Below, in pieces: positions 10,663 through 22,314 of a stretch of DNA of 64,000 nt (position 1 is its first letter; each line of letters starts with the position of its first letter). The translations under genes and the position numbers were made by a program. Origin of the DNA: Ottelia alismoides (Eukaryota; Streptophyta; Magnoliopsida; Alismatales; Hydrocharitaceae); contig JAZKJV010002961.1 in NCBI GenBank assembly GCA_037367405.1, forward strand, positions 238,383 through 302,382. The letters are read 5' to 3'. Below the pieces are notes generated by a model. The model was given only the letters and a program-made list of their open reading frames with translations. It was not told where the DNA came from and made no database searches.

Positions 10663-13030
10663 TGATGAATATGTGATTCATGACTCTAAAAGTAGAAAAA
10701 AGATCGTTGTTTCTGAGTATTTAGCAGTATTTCATCATTTATTTTAAACTTTTGCCATTCATGCACTTATAATTAATATATGCATTTTAGCATGAATTTT
10801 TGCATTAAATAAGAAGCTAAATTTTTTTTGAAAAATAACGAGTATTATACCATATTCTCCCTATTTTTTATTTATTTTCCACTAACTCATAATTGAATAA
10901 ACCAACTGTATAGCGTACATATTATTAACACTAATAAATGAAAAATACCAAAAGAATAATAACTTGTAAAATTAACGAATAAAACCCAAACCCTAATTTA
11001 AGACAAAAATCTTTAAAACATGATTATGTCTCTCATATAGTACTGTATGAACCTCTACTCATCTTAAATTAATGTGCGTTCGATTACCTTCAAAACAATA
11101 CTAAATTCAAAAGAATCGGATTTTGTATGCGAAACTTGGGTTTTGGGTCCCCTGATGTGTATTGTACATATTGACTAATTTGACCGTATTATTTTTTGTA
11201 CAAAAATAATCCTTTTTTTATTTCTTTTGCATTTATTTTATTTGATTATTATTTTAATAAAATTTATAAAAGTCTGAATAAAAATTAAAGCAAAAATCAA
11301 AGAAAATAAATCTACCCAAGTCTGTATATATATCTGTACATATGTCTTCTCTATTTTATTTATTTATTTTCTTATTTATTAAAAAAATAGACTAAGTTGT
11401 AAATATTTATTCATATTTTCTTTGATTTTGATCTCATTTATAAAAATGACAAACAAAACTGTAAAACACAAAAATGTGGTATTTTATATCTATATGATAC
11501 CACCCAAAATACTTTTTGTACAGATATTTTTTTATTGATTTTCTATCCTTCATAAAAGTTGTAGATCTCATCGAGATGAGAAACTTTCATGTTGAACACT
11601 TTTTGATTTGACCCCTTTTGTTATTTCTTTTTATTTTTTCTTTAATTTAGTTTTCTATTTTTTTCAGAGCGACACGTTGCAGCTCCTGAAGCCGCAACAT
11701 GTCCCCTCTTTTATTTTATTTATTTTATCTTATTATTATTTATTTATTTATATCATTATTATTTTAATTCGTTTTTTTATTTTTTATCTCCATTTATTTC
11801 CTTGACTTTATTTACCTATTTATTTACTTATTTATTTATTTTTATTTACTAGTTTAATTAATAATATTATTATTTTACTTATTTATATACTTGTTTTTTA
11901 TTTTCACCACGCGGCAGCCTTGGGGCCAACCACGTAGCCCACCTCCGCTTCCCTCTCCACTCCGCCTTGTGCGACAGCCGCTCCCTCCGTCAGACCCAGT
12001 GGTGCCCACGCAACCACATGCGATAACCCTCTATCCCTCTCTCTCTCTCTCGCACCTTGCGCATATCATCCGCCCCCATCTATCTCCTCTGCAAGACCCA
12101 TCCAACTCCCTGTGACTTCAATGCCCCCATCTCGCAACTGCCTGCAACCTCCCGCATGACCCGATCGCGTGACCAACCCACTAACCTCCAACAAAAAGGG
12201 CCTTGCCACCCTCCAAGATCCCCATTCGCCGTCGATTGGAGTCGAGAGCCCAGCCTCCGAACTGCAACTGGTGACAACAGTTGCACCTTCGCCTTGAGAG
12301 TGACAACGACGGTCGTTTGGAGTGATCCAAGGCACGATAGCCTTGCTGCTACTCCACCATTGGGGCTGCGAAGACTCTCGACAAGCTCCATCACGTCGAT
12401 TGAGGCTACGATCTGGGTAGACCGTAGATTCCCTACCCTCCGGTGAACCCTTCTTTCTCCTTCTTCCTCCTCTGTTCCATCTTTGTCTTCTTCCCTTCTA
12501 TCAATAAAAGACCCTCAAATCAATCGCCTTCCTTCGTTCATATTTACCTCGATTACCACTCGCACGATCACCCACCGTCTCACATCGCCAACGCCATTCA
12601 CTTGCGTTGTTGCAGAGACCTTCTGCGTCAGCCTGCGGGCATCACTGCCCCGTGGCAGACCCCTCTCTAGCATCCTTCGCCTCTTCCTCGACCGAGCCGC
12701 CACTAACTTCACCGCACTCCTCCAGTAGATCCAACGGTTGTTGCTTCAGACTTGCACCACCCAGCAATGATCGCCCAGCTGTCTTCACCCCTTTGCATGC
12801 CACTGACGCACCCATGCAAGCGGAGCCCTAACTCTGCCTCTCTCTGCCATCATCTTCGATCCCCGAGGGGTTTGAACCTCTACTGCTTTCACACCCGTAG
12901 CTTGATCTCCACACACCGCCCTCGACAGAGCCCCCACTCCTCTGCACCTTCACTCACCACCAGTCGTGCCCAGCCAACGATTGCAACGAAGGTATCACGC
13001 TATACATGAACCACACCGCCCAACAAAGAT
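10663..13030 (+). repeat. L1, 5' half of an Athila-like LTR (plus orientation)
   Basis: Begins TGATGAATATGTGATTCATG, the same terminus as L6 inverted (47268) and close to N1, L3 and the window end. Order is AT-rich U3, then AAACTTGGGTTTTGGG (about 11130), then ATCTCATCGAGATGAG plus AACTTTCATG (about 11570), then GC-rich R region from 11900. This order is the reverse of the N1 LTRs, fixing the orientation. The LTR breaks off near 13030 where minus-strand N2 begins; its remainder resumes near 30450 and ends TTCATCA at 31514. The two halves total about 3.4 kb, close to the N1 LTR length. Long Pro/Ser/Arg-rich frames at 12057-12446 reflect GC content. Confidence 0.6.
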
Positions 13031-13045
13031 ACACCCTATTCTTAA
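13031..13045 (-). promoter_or_regulatory. Polypurine tract of N2
   Basis: Minus strand TTAAGAATAGGGTGT, followed on the other side by TTGCTCGT exactly as TGCTCGT follows the N1 tract at 20691-20705. A TGATGAA terminus expected next to it is not visible. Confidence 0.45.
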
Positions 13046-13373
13046 ACCTTGCTCGTCACCGAGCAACTTAGAATGAAATGCAAAAGTGAAATGATTTTGG
13101 GTTCCATACCAAGGTCATGAACAAAAAGGTGAAAATGAAGCTCGACTCAACCTTTGGATTGATAATGTGGTGGAACCTTATTGAGAATTGGACTTAATAC
13201 CTAGAAACCTTTAAGTTCCACAAGTCTCTATTCAGGTCGCCTAAACAGTCAGGTCAGAACAAGTCCTCACACGCAAATCATGATGACTGCGATTCTTACT
13301 TGTACCATGTAAGTAAAATATAGCTCTTCGCGTCAGAAATGACACAGAAACAACCTCCTCTAACAAGGTAACC

Positions 13374-13565
13374 CTAATTCCTCAGTCTAGCAATTCTTTC
13401 CTCGAGGAGCGAGTTATTCCCTTCTAAGTTCAAGTGCAACCGGTTCAAGAAGAGGGGGTAGAGAAGATAATGGACTGTGACCAGTGTAGTCACATATCCG
13501 TGGAGCTTGACCAATATAACCAAGTCTCCAGTTGTAGGTTTCTTTGGTATGAGTCTTTGAAGCAT
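13374..13565 (-). pseudogene. Short conserved 3' ORF of N2 (63 codons)
   Basis: Open frame ending LLEERIARLRN then stop. It is homologous to the frame at 63426-63614 in G3, which ends LLEERAARLRN then stop, at a comparable distance from the PPT (about 330 bases here, 360 there). Nucleotide similarity around both is high; between them there are small indels that shift and then restore the frame. The C-terminal part could form a short amphipathic helix. No family is recognised. It may be the remnant of a 3' ORF, which Athila-type elements sometimes carry after pol, or simply conserved non-coding sequence. Confidence 0.35.
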
Positions 13566-14483
13566 ATGCCTTGCTTATTCATCTTTTACTCTGATGGGAA
13601 TTTTTATTTATTTACTTTTTGCCCATCTAACTTTTTTGGTTTTTTAAAATATGTGCAGTATGTACATAAGGAGTTATTCTTCTTTATCCAGTAGACTATC
13701 CCTCTTTTGAAGCTTTTTTACAACCCACAACATCCCATCGTTAGACATCAACACCGCTAGACTAGGTTGAGACACACTGGCCACTTATTATGACTGTGAG
13801 TGTTTCCAGACGCGTGTTTCCCCAAGCTAAAGGATTCCGCCTCCTCACCACCTCATCAGTGAGGAGATACGTTCAAGGTGCGTGTCCAAGTTAAGTCACT
13901 ATATAAAAGAATCATGCATGTGTATGAAATATTCTACTTAAACCAATCAACATGACATGTGAACATAGTATTGTGGACTCAAAAAATTAAATCGCTCGAC
14001 CTGAGAAGACTCGACTCCAGTTCCTATAAGGTCCCTCTAAAATTAAGTAGATTAACGTCAAATCAAATCCATCCTCAACTTCTATTCATAACTTAGTTCA
14101 TAACCCATTAACTTTCCACTTTGCATATGCTAGATATGCAAATAAAATGCAGATGTTATGAAATGCATATGAATGAAGATGATTTGTTGTTTTTTTGAAT
14201 GAATGCAATGATGATATGTAAAAGTAAATAAGAAGATGTGTTTTATAAGTTTGTTTTTTTCTTTTTTTATTTGGTACACCTCCTATTTTACAAAAAAATT
14301 ACAAAAGTATTATTTACAAGAATTTTACATCTTGTATAAATATTATACAATTATACAAGTATTTTACAAAGTTTACAAAGAGTTTTTTTACCAAAATTTA
14401 CCCAACACGTAATTATTGCATAATTTATACAAAACACGTGAAAGTACAAACTATGGGTAAAGTATATGTGTAATATATACAGA

Positions 14484-14866
14484 ACCCCATATACTTAGCA
14501 TGTGCTATATCCTCAGAGCACAAGAAGCGAGGAAAAAACATAGCTCGTGCTAAGCATGGGAGAGTGAAAAACAACGAAAAGTATAGAAGGTGACACTCCC
14601 CCTATACTTAGGTGTTGGTCAGCCTAGGTGTAGAAGAAGAACACAAATGGGGTGGTTGAGGTCAAAAGGATAAATTGATGAACAAATATACATGATGGGC
14701 ATCAGTCCCCCCTATACTTAGACTCTGGTCAGCCTAAGTATAGGACAAGGGTGGTGTGAGAATCAATGGGGTTTAGGGAATGTACAAAGAAAAATAAAGT
14801 TAATAGAAGGACCATCTCGGGTCACTCTCCCCCTATATTTAGGCTCTGGTCATCCTAAGTATAACC
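14484..14866 (-). repeat. N2 3' hairpin array with PPT-like arms
   Basis: Three short inverted repeats at 14598-14634, 14706-14744 and 14827-14864. On the plus strand each reads CCCCCTATACTTAGG (or close), about 10 bases, then CCTAAGTATA (or close). A longer, looser one spans 14484-14560. On the element strand, the 3' arm is CTAAGTATAGGGGG, a copy of the PPT. Equivalent arrays occur in N1 (22095-22268) and G3 (62003-62360), between the last coding region and the 3' LTR. Confidence 0.8.
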
Positions 14867-14938
14867 ATAAAATGAAAATGATATGAAGCCATGGCGAGTG
14901 ATATGAGTCACTGGGGAGGGAGAGAAAGAAGAAGAAGA

Positions 14939-15493
14939 CTATACAAGATGGAGGAAGAATGTGCAATGACCAAGAAGGTTTGTAACAAACCTTCTTGCAT
15001 AAACAAGGAGGCGGGAATGTACAAGTGTGTCGCTGTCGGAATCATCCTTAGATAAATAATAATAAGGAGGTGAAGGGATCGTTCGATGAGGGTCGATACA
15101 TGACTGCTTGCTCAGATAAGGCTTAACAACAACCGAACAGAGCTTACTCATATAAATCACATCATCTGGACCTGATGAGGACTCTTCAGAAAATTCCTTC
15201 GCTAGTATGTTAAAGGAAACTTTCGTAGTTAGTTTTGCAGAACCTAAATCATTGAGAGGGAGGGGAGAGTGACATGCCTTGAGGGGTTCAAGGGAATTCC
15301 TTGAGGAATCAATTATCGACTTCCTCTCATTGGATAATCGAATAGAGGATGGAACAACCGTGCATTTGGGAGGGGTCGGATTAGTCCTGGTTGTCTCCTT
15401 TGTTGAAGGTTCGGGATGTGGTGCGGTGCTGACCACGGATTCCTTATCAGATGAGTCACCATATAGATTGTAATATTCTTGAAGGGTCGGCAC
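14939..15493 (-). pseudogene. N2 Ser/Asp-rich C-terminal domain
   Basis: A 184-codon open frame. Homologous landmarks with N1 (22315-23108): an opening LYGDSSDKE (N1: FYGDSSDEE), the central FSEESSSG (N1: ISEESSSG), and a late DDSDSD (N1: DDSDDG) followed by a basic patch YARRF (N1: SRKKVRRKPP). It is acidic and Ser/Thr/Pro-rich with no catalytic motif seen. It follows the retropepsin-like domain in element order, where Athila elements carry an acidic linker before RT; here the RT never comes. Further degenerate coding similarity extends upstream to about 15820. Function unknown. Confidence 0.5.
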
Positions 15494-15799
15494 ACATCTC
15501 GGGTAGGTGCTAGTGATCTCAGTTGGCTTGATATTAGTAGTTTCATGTGTCGGATCAATGAAATGGTCAAGACAAACAACAAAACTTGTGTCTGACTTAG
15601 GGATAGTTTCAGTTTGTGAGTTCTTTATTTAAGCTGTCACAGTAGTGGTGATGCAAGTAACGAAAGTTTTTGATGTGTGGGGAGTCTCTGATCTAGTGGC
15701 CGGCTTGACAATCAGTACCTCATGTGTAGCAAAGAGGCGGGACTCATCTACCTCTCTATGATCACGACTGTCAGTGGCTATGTGGGTTGCTTCGAGTTG

Positions 15800-16420
15800 G
15801 AATGTGTCCTCAAAGGTCATGTCTAATCGGTGTGTACCAGTGCAGGGAAATCGATATCATGAGTCTCTCAATCTATAGTCACCTTATCCAAGGCTAAGAC
15901 TAGCTTCCCAAAAATAATGGGAGATCGGGTGAACTATCCTATGTGCTCGATACCAATGACCGTGAAGTCCACTCTGAGTGGAGCACCTTGAAAAGCAATG
16001 ATGATTGGAATGGTTCCTCTTGACCATCTGATGGATCAGTTAGCCAGCTGCACGATTTCTCTTGATATCCTAAGTGGTCTGAGTTTGAGCTTGTCAAATA
16101 CGGAAGTCGGGAGGATATTTGTCGATGAGTCATCATCGATTCTCACATGGGTGAAAGTGGTGTATTTGATTCCACATCTAACTCTAGACAACCGCTTCAC
16201 TCTGTGGCTTTTGGTTTTTCTCCCCCATCACCACGGAGGTATCCATAGAAACTAGATGTCTTTCAATCCTTGTTCTCTTATTGTACTTCCTCTTAGGCAT
16301 CAATTTACTCCTCACAAATCTTTTGAGGTTGGAGAAGCGATCTATAGCCTTTATTAAGCGAATCTTAAGAACTAATTCCTCAGCAATTGCTTACCAAAGG
16401 GCAGGGGTCCAAATTTTAAG
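15800..16420 (-). pseudogene. N2 retropepsin-like domain and preceding linker
   Basis: Read on the minus strand from 16420. A pre-protease segment with IRLIKAIDRF and LKRFVRSKL matches N1 LPLIKAIEYV and LKRFVKSRL. It is followed by RVRCGIKYTTFTHV, then the active-site region RIDDDSSTNILP and SVFDKLKL (about 16085-16150), then a flap-like stretch and VDFTVIGIEHIG, then a segment ending near LALDKVTID. The layout is that of a plant gypsy retropepsin, but Asp stands where the catalytic-loop Gly is usual. Stops and small frame changes occur, for instance near 16020 and 15930. Confidence 0.7.
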
Positions 16421-16587
16421 TCATTTTCATTTACAATTGTTATGAGATTTTATGACGTTTTCAATTTTTTGGGGTTTTTTGGGATTTTCAATTTTTTTGA
16501 TCTTTTTGATATGTGAAGGAGAGAGGGAGAAAATATAGACTCGAGATTGGAGGGCAAGTGATTAGTAGAAGAGGGAGGTAGAGTTGA

Positions 16588-17300
16588 CTACAACTGTACA
16601 GGGTGTGTGGATCCTTTAGTGTTTTCTTGATTTTCGACATCAAATCCTCTCATGTCGTTCTCCACTTCCATACCTAGGTCGGCAGCATATGAATTCAAAA
16701 AGTCGGTGACATTTTTCAACCTGTCCTCAATTGATTCATGTCTCTTGACAAGTCTAGAAATGTCATCCTTCAAAATGTTCCCATGACAAATCATGGGCGA
16801 ATTTTGCTCAATTGGAGGATACTGCTAAGAATCCGATGTCTCATACCCAACATACCTTGACTCTGGCATGTAGTGCTGAGTCGAGTAGAGATCATCGATT
16901 TGGGATATCGTGGCCGGAGCCTTATACAATGGATTCGATATACAAGCATCTTGTAGATCTAACTTATGAGTTTAGTCCCATGTTTGTGTAGGCTCACCGA
17001 GTGTCTGGTCAATGTGAGCCTGATCACTAAAATCAATCAAGTTCGAACCATCGTAGGGTACATGCCTATCCATTTGGTTCTTTGATTCAACCGTGTGATT
17101 CCTTAAAGGCCAATCAGGATGTATATGTTTAATTTATGGACTTGTCCCACAGTCATAAGAGAATCAGATGAGGTGTATAGGGATAGGCAACTCTGCCAAT
17201 CACCTGACTCAAAAGTAGCTTGCTCTACAAATGGTTCTTTGATTTCATCAGATATCTAACTATAAGGTGAATCAACCAAGATGGAAATGGGTCAGGGATG
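16588..17300 (-). pseudogene. N2 gag-like region, part after the N1 insertion
   Basis: Begins at the N1 insertion site and runs leftward. The best-preserved piece is 16794-16588 (68 codons) with a likely coiled-coil, ILKDDISRLVKRHESIEDRL, homologous in position to MFEDEIARINHR of N1. Upstream pieces share with N1 an ESxxM-type segment and a Gln/Asn/Pro-rich composition. The reading frame that enters from 28895 stays open for some twenty codons past the site before a stop, then similarity continues in another frame. No CCHC zinc knuckle was found. Confidence 0.5.
17296..17300 (+). other. Target-site duplication of N1, left copy
   Basis: GGATG immediately before the LTR terminus TGATGAA; matched by GGATG at 28890-28894. 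Confidence 0.85.
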
Positions 17301-19407
17301 TGATGAACGCAAAATCTGCCTCTTTAATAATCAGGAATTGTCGTAGTATAGGAGGTAAATTCGGTTCAACAAAAACCACAATCTTTGAATGTTGGAAAAT
17401 TTTTCTTGGCAAGTCTACCAAGATCGAACACAGGGAACGGTAATTCTCTATTGTGTGGTTTTAAATTAAATTGAATAATTAATTAATGTTGGATTAATTT
17501 CTGCGTTGGGACAATATAATACAATGCAATGAAATACAATTAGATGCAAAAATAGAGAAAACAATTCAGCACATGATATGTAATTTTATAAGATTTAATT
17601 CTCAAATAATTTGATCTCTTAATCCTTAAAAATCATCACAGATCGAAAGATATTAAGTCCATAAATATGTATCAATAAATATTTGAGATGCAGGTCAAAC
17701 AGATCAACGTATCAAAGTTTTATCCTACGAGAATTTCTCAAGATACTTGGCCCCTTTATTTTCTTGTATTCACCCCTCAAAAATAATAATCTTATATCAA
17801 ATATCAGGTGAATTGTGGATTCAATAATAGATCGAATTCCTTAAAAATTACGTTCAAGCACTAGCGGATCAATCAACTTAACAACTCCTCAAATAAAGTA
17901 TCAAGGAATTAGATTATTTTCACCTCCTCATGTATACCCCTGCAAAGATCAATTCATTAATTAAGAAGATCAATAATAAAGAGAGACTTAATCAGACAAG
18001 ATCTTCGAAAATGGGTTCCTGCAAGTTAGATCAACTTTTCTTAATAAAGTAGATTCATATGTCAATTTTCAGCTTGCACAAATCAACAAAAAGCCTCAAA
18101 TAATAATCATTAATAGGAAACCTTATATCTGTTCACAAACTATGCTAAATGATAGGGCATGAAAATAGCTTCAAAATGACATATTATATGCTAAAAACGG
18201 AGTTCGTATGAGAACGATATGCTAAAATGAAATTGCAGGGACTAAAATGTAAATCAAATAAAGTTTTTCTTTCAAAAAAGTTCATGGAGGGGCTTATCTG
18301 TTATTTCACAAAGATGGAGGGACCGCTCTGTAATTTACCCCTAACATGGGTATATTTGCAATTTCAGGAACTTCCGGGGGCATTCTTGCCATTTACCCCC
18401 AAAGCACGTGCCTCGCACGTGCCTCTGGAGGCCCGGGTCTGGGGTGGAGGCTCGGAGGCGCCCGAAGCTGTGGCTCGGGCACAGGGCGGAGGTTCGTTCA
18501 CCCGAGCCTGCATGGCAGCTGATGGAGGTTCGGGAGATCCAAGCCAGAGGCTCGGAGCTCCGAAGCGGAGGCACGGACTGGAGGATCGGGTGGGGGGTTT
18601 CGTGGCTGAACAAGGGCCGTTGGATGAAGGGTTCCCCTTGATCCAACAGCGGCTGGATATTGGCACTATGACATGCAAAGACGGGGAGGCGGTGGCCGAG
18701 CGGGCGGAGGAGCTCAGCCGTGGTGACGGTGGTGTGCGGTGGAGGAGGTCGTCGGTGAAGCACTGCGAGCGGATGACGAAGGCTGAGGCAGACGTGGTGG
18801 CTCGAGAACCGAGGCACCTAGAGAGGCGAGTCGGGATGGACCTGGTGATTCTTGGCTCCAGCGAGCGGAGTAGTCGAGGCGTAGGGGTCGTGGCACATGG
18901 CCGAGGACGATGACGATGTACCTGCAGGAGAGTAGCAAACACTAAGGCGGAGGCCATGTGGCGGAGATGGCCGAGCAACGTTATAAGCGGAGGTGTTGAC
19001 GAAGGAGTAGGACGACGGAGGATGATGGCTCAACCCTTTGCAAGAGTCGCGAAGGAGTTTTGGCATCAGTGTTTATGCGTGATGATCGAAGATGAGAGGG
19101 TGGAGTAGGTTCTCCGCAGGGAAGGTAGTACCTGGCGGAGAATTGGCGGCCGCGGGTAGCGGAGCGCGGAGGGCTGCCGAGGTTGACTGTGTAGCACAGA
19201 GGGAGGCGCAGACCTGGGGGTTGGATCTGCTGTGAGCTGTGCCGATTATCGCTCGAGCCACGCAACGGGGGTGGCGAGCTGAGGAACTCGATGGAGATGC
19301 AGCAGAGCTCGAGCTCTGGATCACGCCGCGAGAAGATTTTCCAGGCCACTGTCATAGACCGTGCATGGGTTAAGGGCAGATGAGGGAAGCGGCTGCGAGG
19401 GGAGGTT

Positions 19408-19414
19408 CTTTATA
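19408..19414 (-). promoter_or_regulatory. TATA box of N1 3' LTR
   Basis: Minus strand TATAAAG in CCTCCTATAAAGAACC; identical in the 5' LTR at 27601-27607. Confidence 0.6.
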
Positions 19415-19569
19415 GGAGGGCAGGGGACAACGTCAGTTATGTGCTCGCAGCTGTTATGGGGAGGATCAACGTCGGAGTGAAGGCGCGGAGGCGTTAGGTG
19501 CATGGCCGGAGGGAAGAAGGGGAGGGGGCGCTGACGGGGCCGTTGGGCGGAGCTGTGTAACATCTGGGA

Positions 19570-19672
19570 AGAAGAAGAGGGTCAGGTGCTAGGTACGTGA
19601 CCCGAGGGAGGAGAGAGAGTGGTGAGGTGGGGGTGCCACGTGGCACGCCCAGGAGCTGTCGCGTGGTACCCA
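19570..19672. promoter_or_regulatory. G-box/ABRE-like cluster, 3' LTR copy
   Basis: Contains TACGTGACCC, CCACGTGGCA and GCGTGGTA, the degraded counterpart of the better-preserved cluster at 27770-27865. It lies 160-260 bases upstream of the TATA box. Confidence 0.5.
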
Positions 19673-20690
19673 ATAATTTTTCAAAATTTAAAGACAAATA
19701 AAAATAGAAAAGAAATAGAAGGAGACCTCGGATCGAAAATATTTATTCACTAAAGTTGTTCGTCTCGTCGAGATACAACTTTCATGAAGGACCCATAAGC
19801 AAAAGAAGTCATCTGTGTGAATTGGACTTTTTGGTGGTTCTCCATGTGTATAGAAAACCGGCTTTTGGGTTTTTGTTTTTTTTGTAGTTTTAAAGAGGAT
19901 AAAAATTATAAAAAATATGATAAAATATAAGGAAATTAATTATAGACTAATCTGATTTTTTGAATATTTAATAAATAATAAAATAGGAAAATAAAATAGA
20001 AGTATGAAACACACAATTTTTGTACAGACTCACAGCAGACACTTGGACTCAGTCAGTTTCTTTGATTTCAGCTTTAATCTCGATTTGGATTTTTGTGCCG
20101 CTTAATAAAACTTTCCTCAAAGAACATGAATGATGAAGAAATAAGATTAAAAGGGTTAATTATGTACATAAATTTTTAGGTCAAAAATAGCAAAAAGTTA
20201 AAATGCGCAAAAGAGGCCCAAAACCCAACTTTCACGTATGATCTCCGAATTTTACGAAATTGGTCGTGTTTTGAAGGTATTTGAAAATGGAGTACTTTAA
20301 ATGTGAGTAGACCAAAATCAGACATTGTACGAGGGAGATATGCTTGTTTTAGTCCGTTAGATGTGAAACTAGACTTTGGGATTATTTAACATTTATTTGA
20401 GTTAGTAATTTTTTGTATTTTTTATTTATTCTTCTTAGTAATATCTAAACAATGGAGGTAGTTTGAGGTCAATCGGAGTTAGGATGAATTAACTAAAAAT
20501 ATGAGAAGTTAGCAGATTTTTGGGCTAATTTACACTTGAAATTTTTAATGCAATTATGCATGATGAAATGCAAACATTATTTACACATGTATGTATGCTA
20601 ATGATGCTCTATTAATGATTAAATGCATGTTAATTTTGAGGAACAGAGCCTAATTGACCAATTTTAGCATAATGAATACGAGATTCATCA

Positions 20691-20705
20691 TACCCCTATA
20701 CTTAG
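20691..20705 (-). promoter_or_regulatory. Polypurine tract of N1
   Basis: Minus strand CTAAGTATAGGGGTA directly abutting the 3' LTR terminus TGATGAA. It is the plus-strand primer site expected for an LTR retrotransposon and matches AAAGTATAGGGGG of G3 at 63970-63982. Confidence 0.85.
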
Positions 20706-22090
20706 ACCATGCTCGTCCCTGGGCATCAATGAATGAATGACTTAGTTGAATACATCCCTGACCGTGCATGTGAATTTTCAAGGCTCAATTCACAGAAGAC
20801 CCTTGATTTGAGTGATCCTAAAATTCTGGGCTCAACCATGCTTTAATCAGAAGGAATCGAACTTTTCTAATTTTCAGACTCTCTGTTTGTACATATAGTA
20901 TAAGGATATGATTTTTTAGTGTACTGCATTCATGAGAGTCAATCGAGACATCACCCGAAGTTCCAATCCAAGAGGCTCTCCTCTAGACCTGACCCTCAAC
21001 ACTAGGGAATAAGTCTATTCTTGCTTCAGTCAACCGTCTCATTAGTTTACCAGACTTGGACGTGTAGATGGACGGCTAGATGATGGAGGGCATAAGATTG
21101 TGTCTAATTTTCTCTCCCTCACATTGGAACAAGGTACCTCTCGAGTGCCTTAATACTCAACACAAGTATATTTTTATTTTGTTGATTAACGTGTCCGTCA
21201 AGAGAATTTGGAGTCATCCACACTTGTTTTTCTGGGAGTACACCGGGGTGTGTCTATTTTGAGTATCTAAGATACCTTCAACACCCAGACTTATAGCATT
21301 TATGATGCAGAGCCCTTTTTGGTGTCAACCTGACTCCTTGGTCCTAATTAGCGCTTAGTCCAAGTGGACACTTTGAAAATGTTTGGGAGCGCTCGCCATT
21401 GGTGGAAGCTCATTTATAATTTTGACTTTGGATGACATAGTTTTTCTTTGACATTTCATTGCTCTTGTTGGCTAGCTCCACTGCTTTTACCAAAAGTTGG
21501 TGCACAATGATCAACAATTATCATTAAGTTTCATCACACCCTGGCACATAGGTAAATATCAAAGAGATAGCATACGAACTTGTTCACATACTAGCTAGGG
21601 TTTGCTGAAACTCAGGTTTTCTGAAGCCTTCATTAACTTTATCCCATCCTCGAATATCATTAGATCGAGTCTAAACTCAAATCTTTAGTCCTCGTTCCTC
21701 AAATGATATCTCAACTCATCTCATTAATCATGCAGTTGTGAATGTGATTGTGTTGATCATGTTCTTTTGAAGGTAGATATGAAGAGTGCAATATAGCGTT
21801 CAATCTTTCAAACTAGGGAAGTGTGGATATTTAAGTTCAAAAACCCTAATGACTAAGGCTGGCTAACTCAGATCAAGATCACAGAAATCAAGTGTCCTCC
21901 AAATCCTCAAGCCTTGAGTGATAGTGAATGTATCAGTAATATATCAACTAAAGAATGCATGAAATGCAAGACCATGAGTGAATGTTTATGCTTTTTTTTT
22001 GGAAAACATGTACTATACACATAATATACACTACTTGTACCCATCCCTGATGTTAGATAAAAATGATTAAAGTACGAGCTATGGATAAAG
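20706..22090 (-). other. N1 3' non-coding region
   Basis: About 1.4 kb between the hairpins and the PPT. Only short frames without recognisable motifs are present. The short ORF found in N2 and G3 is not evident here. The first bases after the PPT (TGCTCGT) match N2 and G3-type elements. Confidence 0.6.
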
Positions 22091-22094
22091 TAGA

Positions 22095-22268
22095 TAGAAT
22101 ATATACAAACACCCCACCCTATACTTAGCGTGTGCTATATCCTCATGGCACAAAGTGAAATGTAGACATAACTCGTACTAAGTATAGATGAGACAAAGCG
22201 AAGAAATGATGTATAAACAATGGTACCGGTCCCCCTATACTTAGGCTCAGGTTAGCCTAAATATGATC
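22095..22268 (-). repeat. N1 3' hairpins with PPT-like arms
   Basis: The compact hairpin at 22231-22265 reads, on the plus strand, CCCCCTATACTTAGGCT then 6 bases then AGCCTAAATAT. A looser one at 22105-22195 has CCCTATACTTAGCG and a partner GTACTAAGTATAG. Same motif and same place as in N2 and G3. Confidence 0.75.
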
Positions 22269-22314
22269 GGATAAATACAGATGGGGAACCGGGTAGATTT
22301 ACGGATGTACAAGA

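Larger units (their letters stand above)
17301..20690 (-). repeat. N1 3' LTR
   Basis: Plus-strand ends are TGATGAACGC and GATTCATCA. It aligns with 25789-28889 along its length. It carries an extra segment (about 18124-18400, containing CAGGGACTAAAATGTAAATC and CTGTAATTTACCCC) absent from the 5' LTR, accounting for the 289-bp length difference. Similar text exists in other LTRs of the window, so the segment is probably ancestral and was deleted from the 5' copy. The GC-rich part (18400-19650) lies downstream of the TATA box on the minus strand. Confidence 0.9.

Noticed and set aside
12057..13009. Overlapping Pro/Ser/Arg-rich frames on both strands
   Set aside because: GC-rich R region of LTR L1; composition and overlap on both strands argue against coding.
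14484..14866. Possible CRISPR-like or satellite array
   Set aside because: The repeats are inverted hairpins with unequal spacing in a plant retrotransposon, not direct repeats with unique spacers.
15998..16255. 85-codon plus-strand frame
   Set aside because: Antisense shadow of the N2 retropepsin-like domain.
18227..18978. Long open frames on both strands in the N1 3' LTR (228, 204 and 158 codons), with a 164-codon counterpart at 26635-27129 in the other LTR
   Set aside because: They overlap on both strands in GC-rich LTR sequence, are rich in Arg, Gly, Ser and Pro, have no domain, and the longer minus-strand frames are broken in the other LTR copy. Shared openness is expected because the LTRs are copies.
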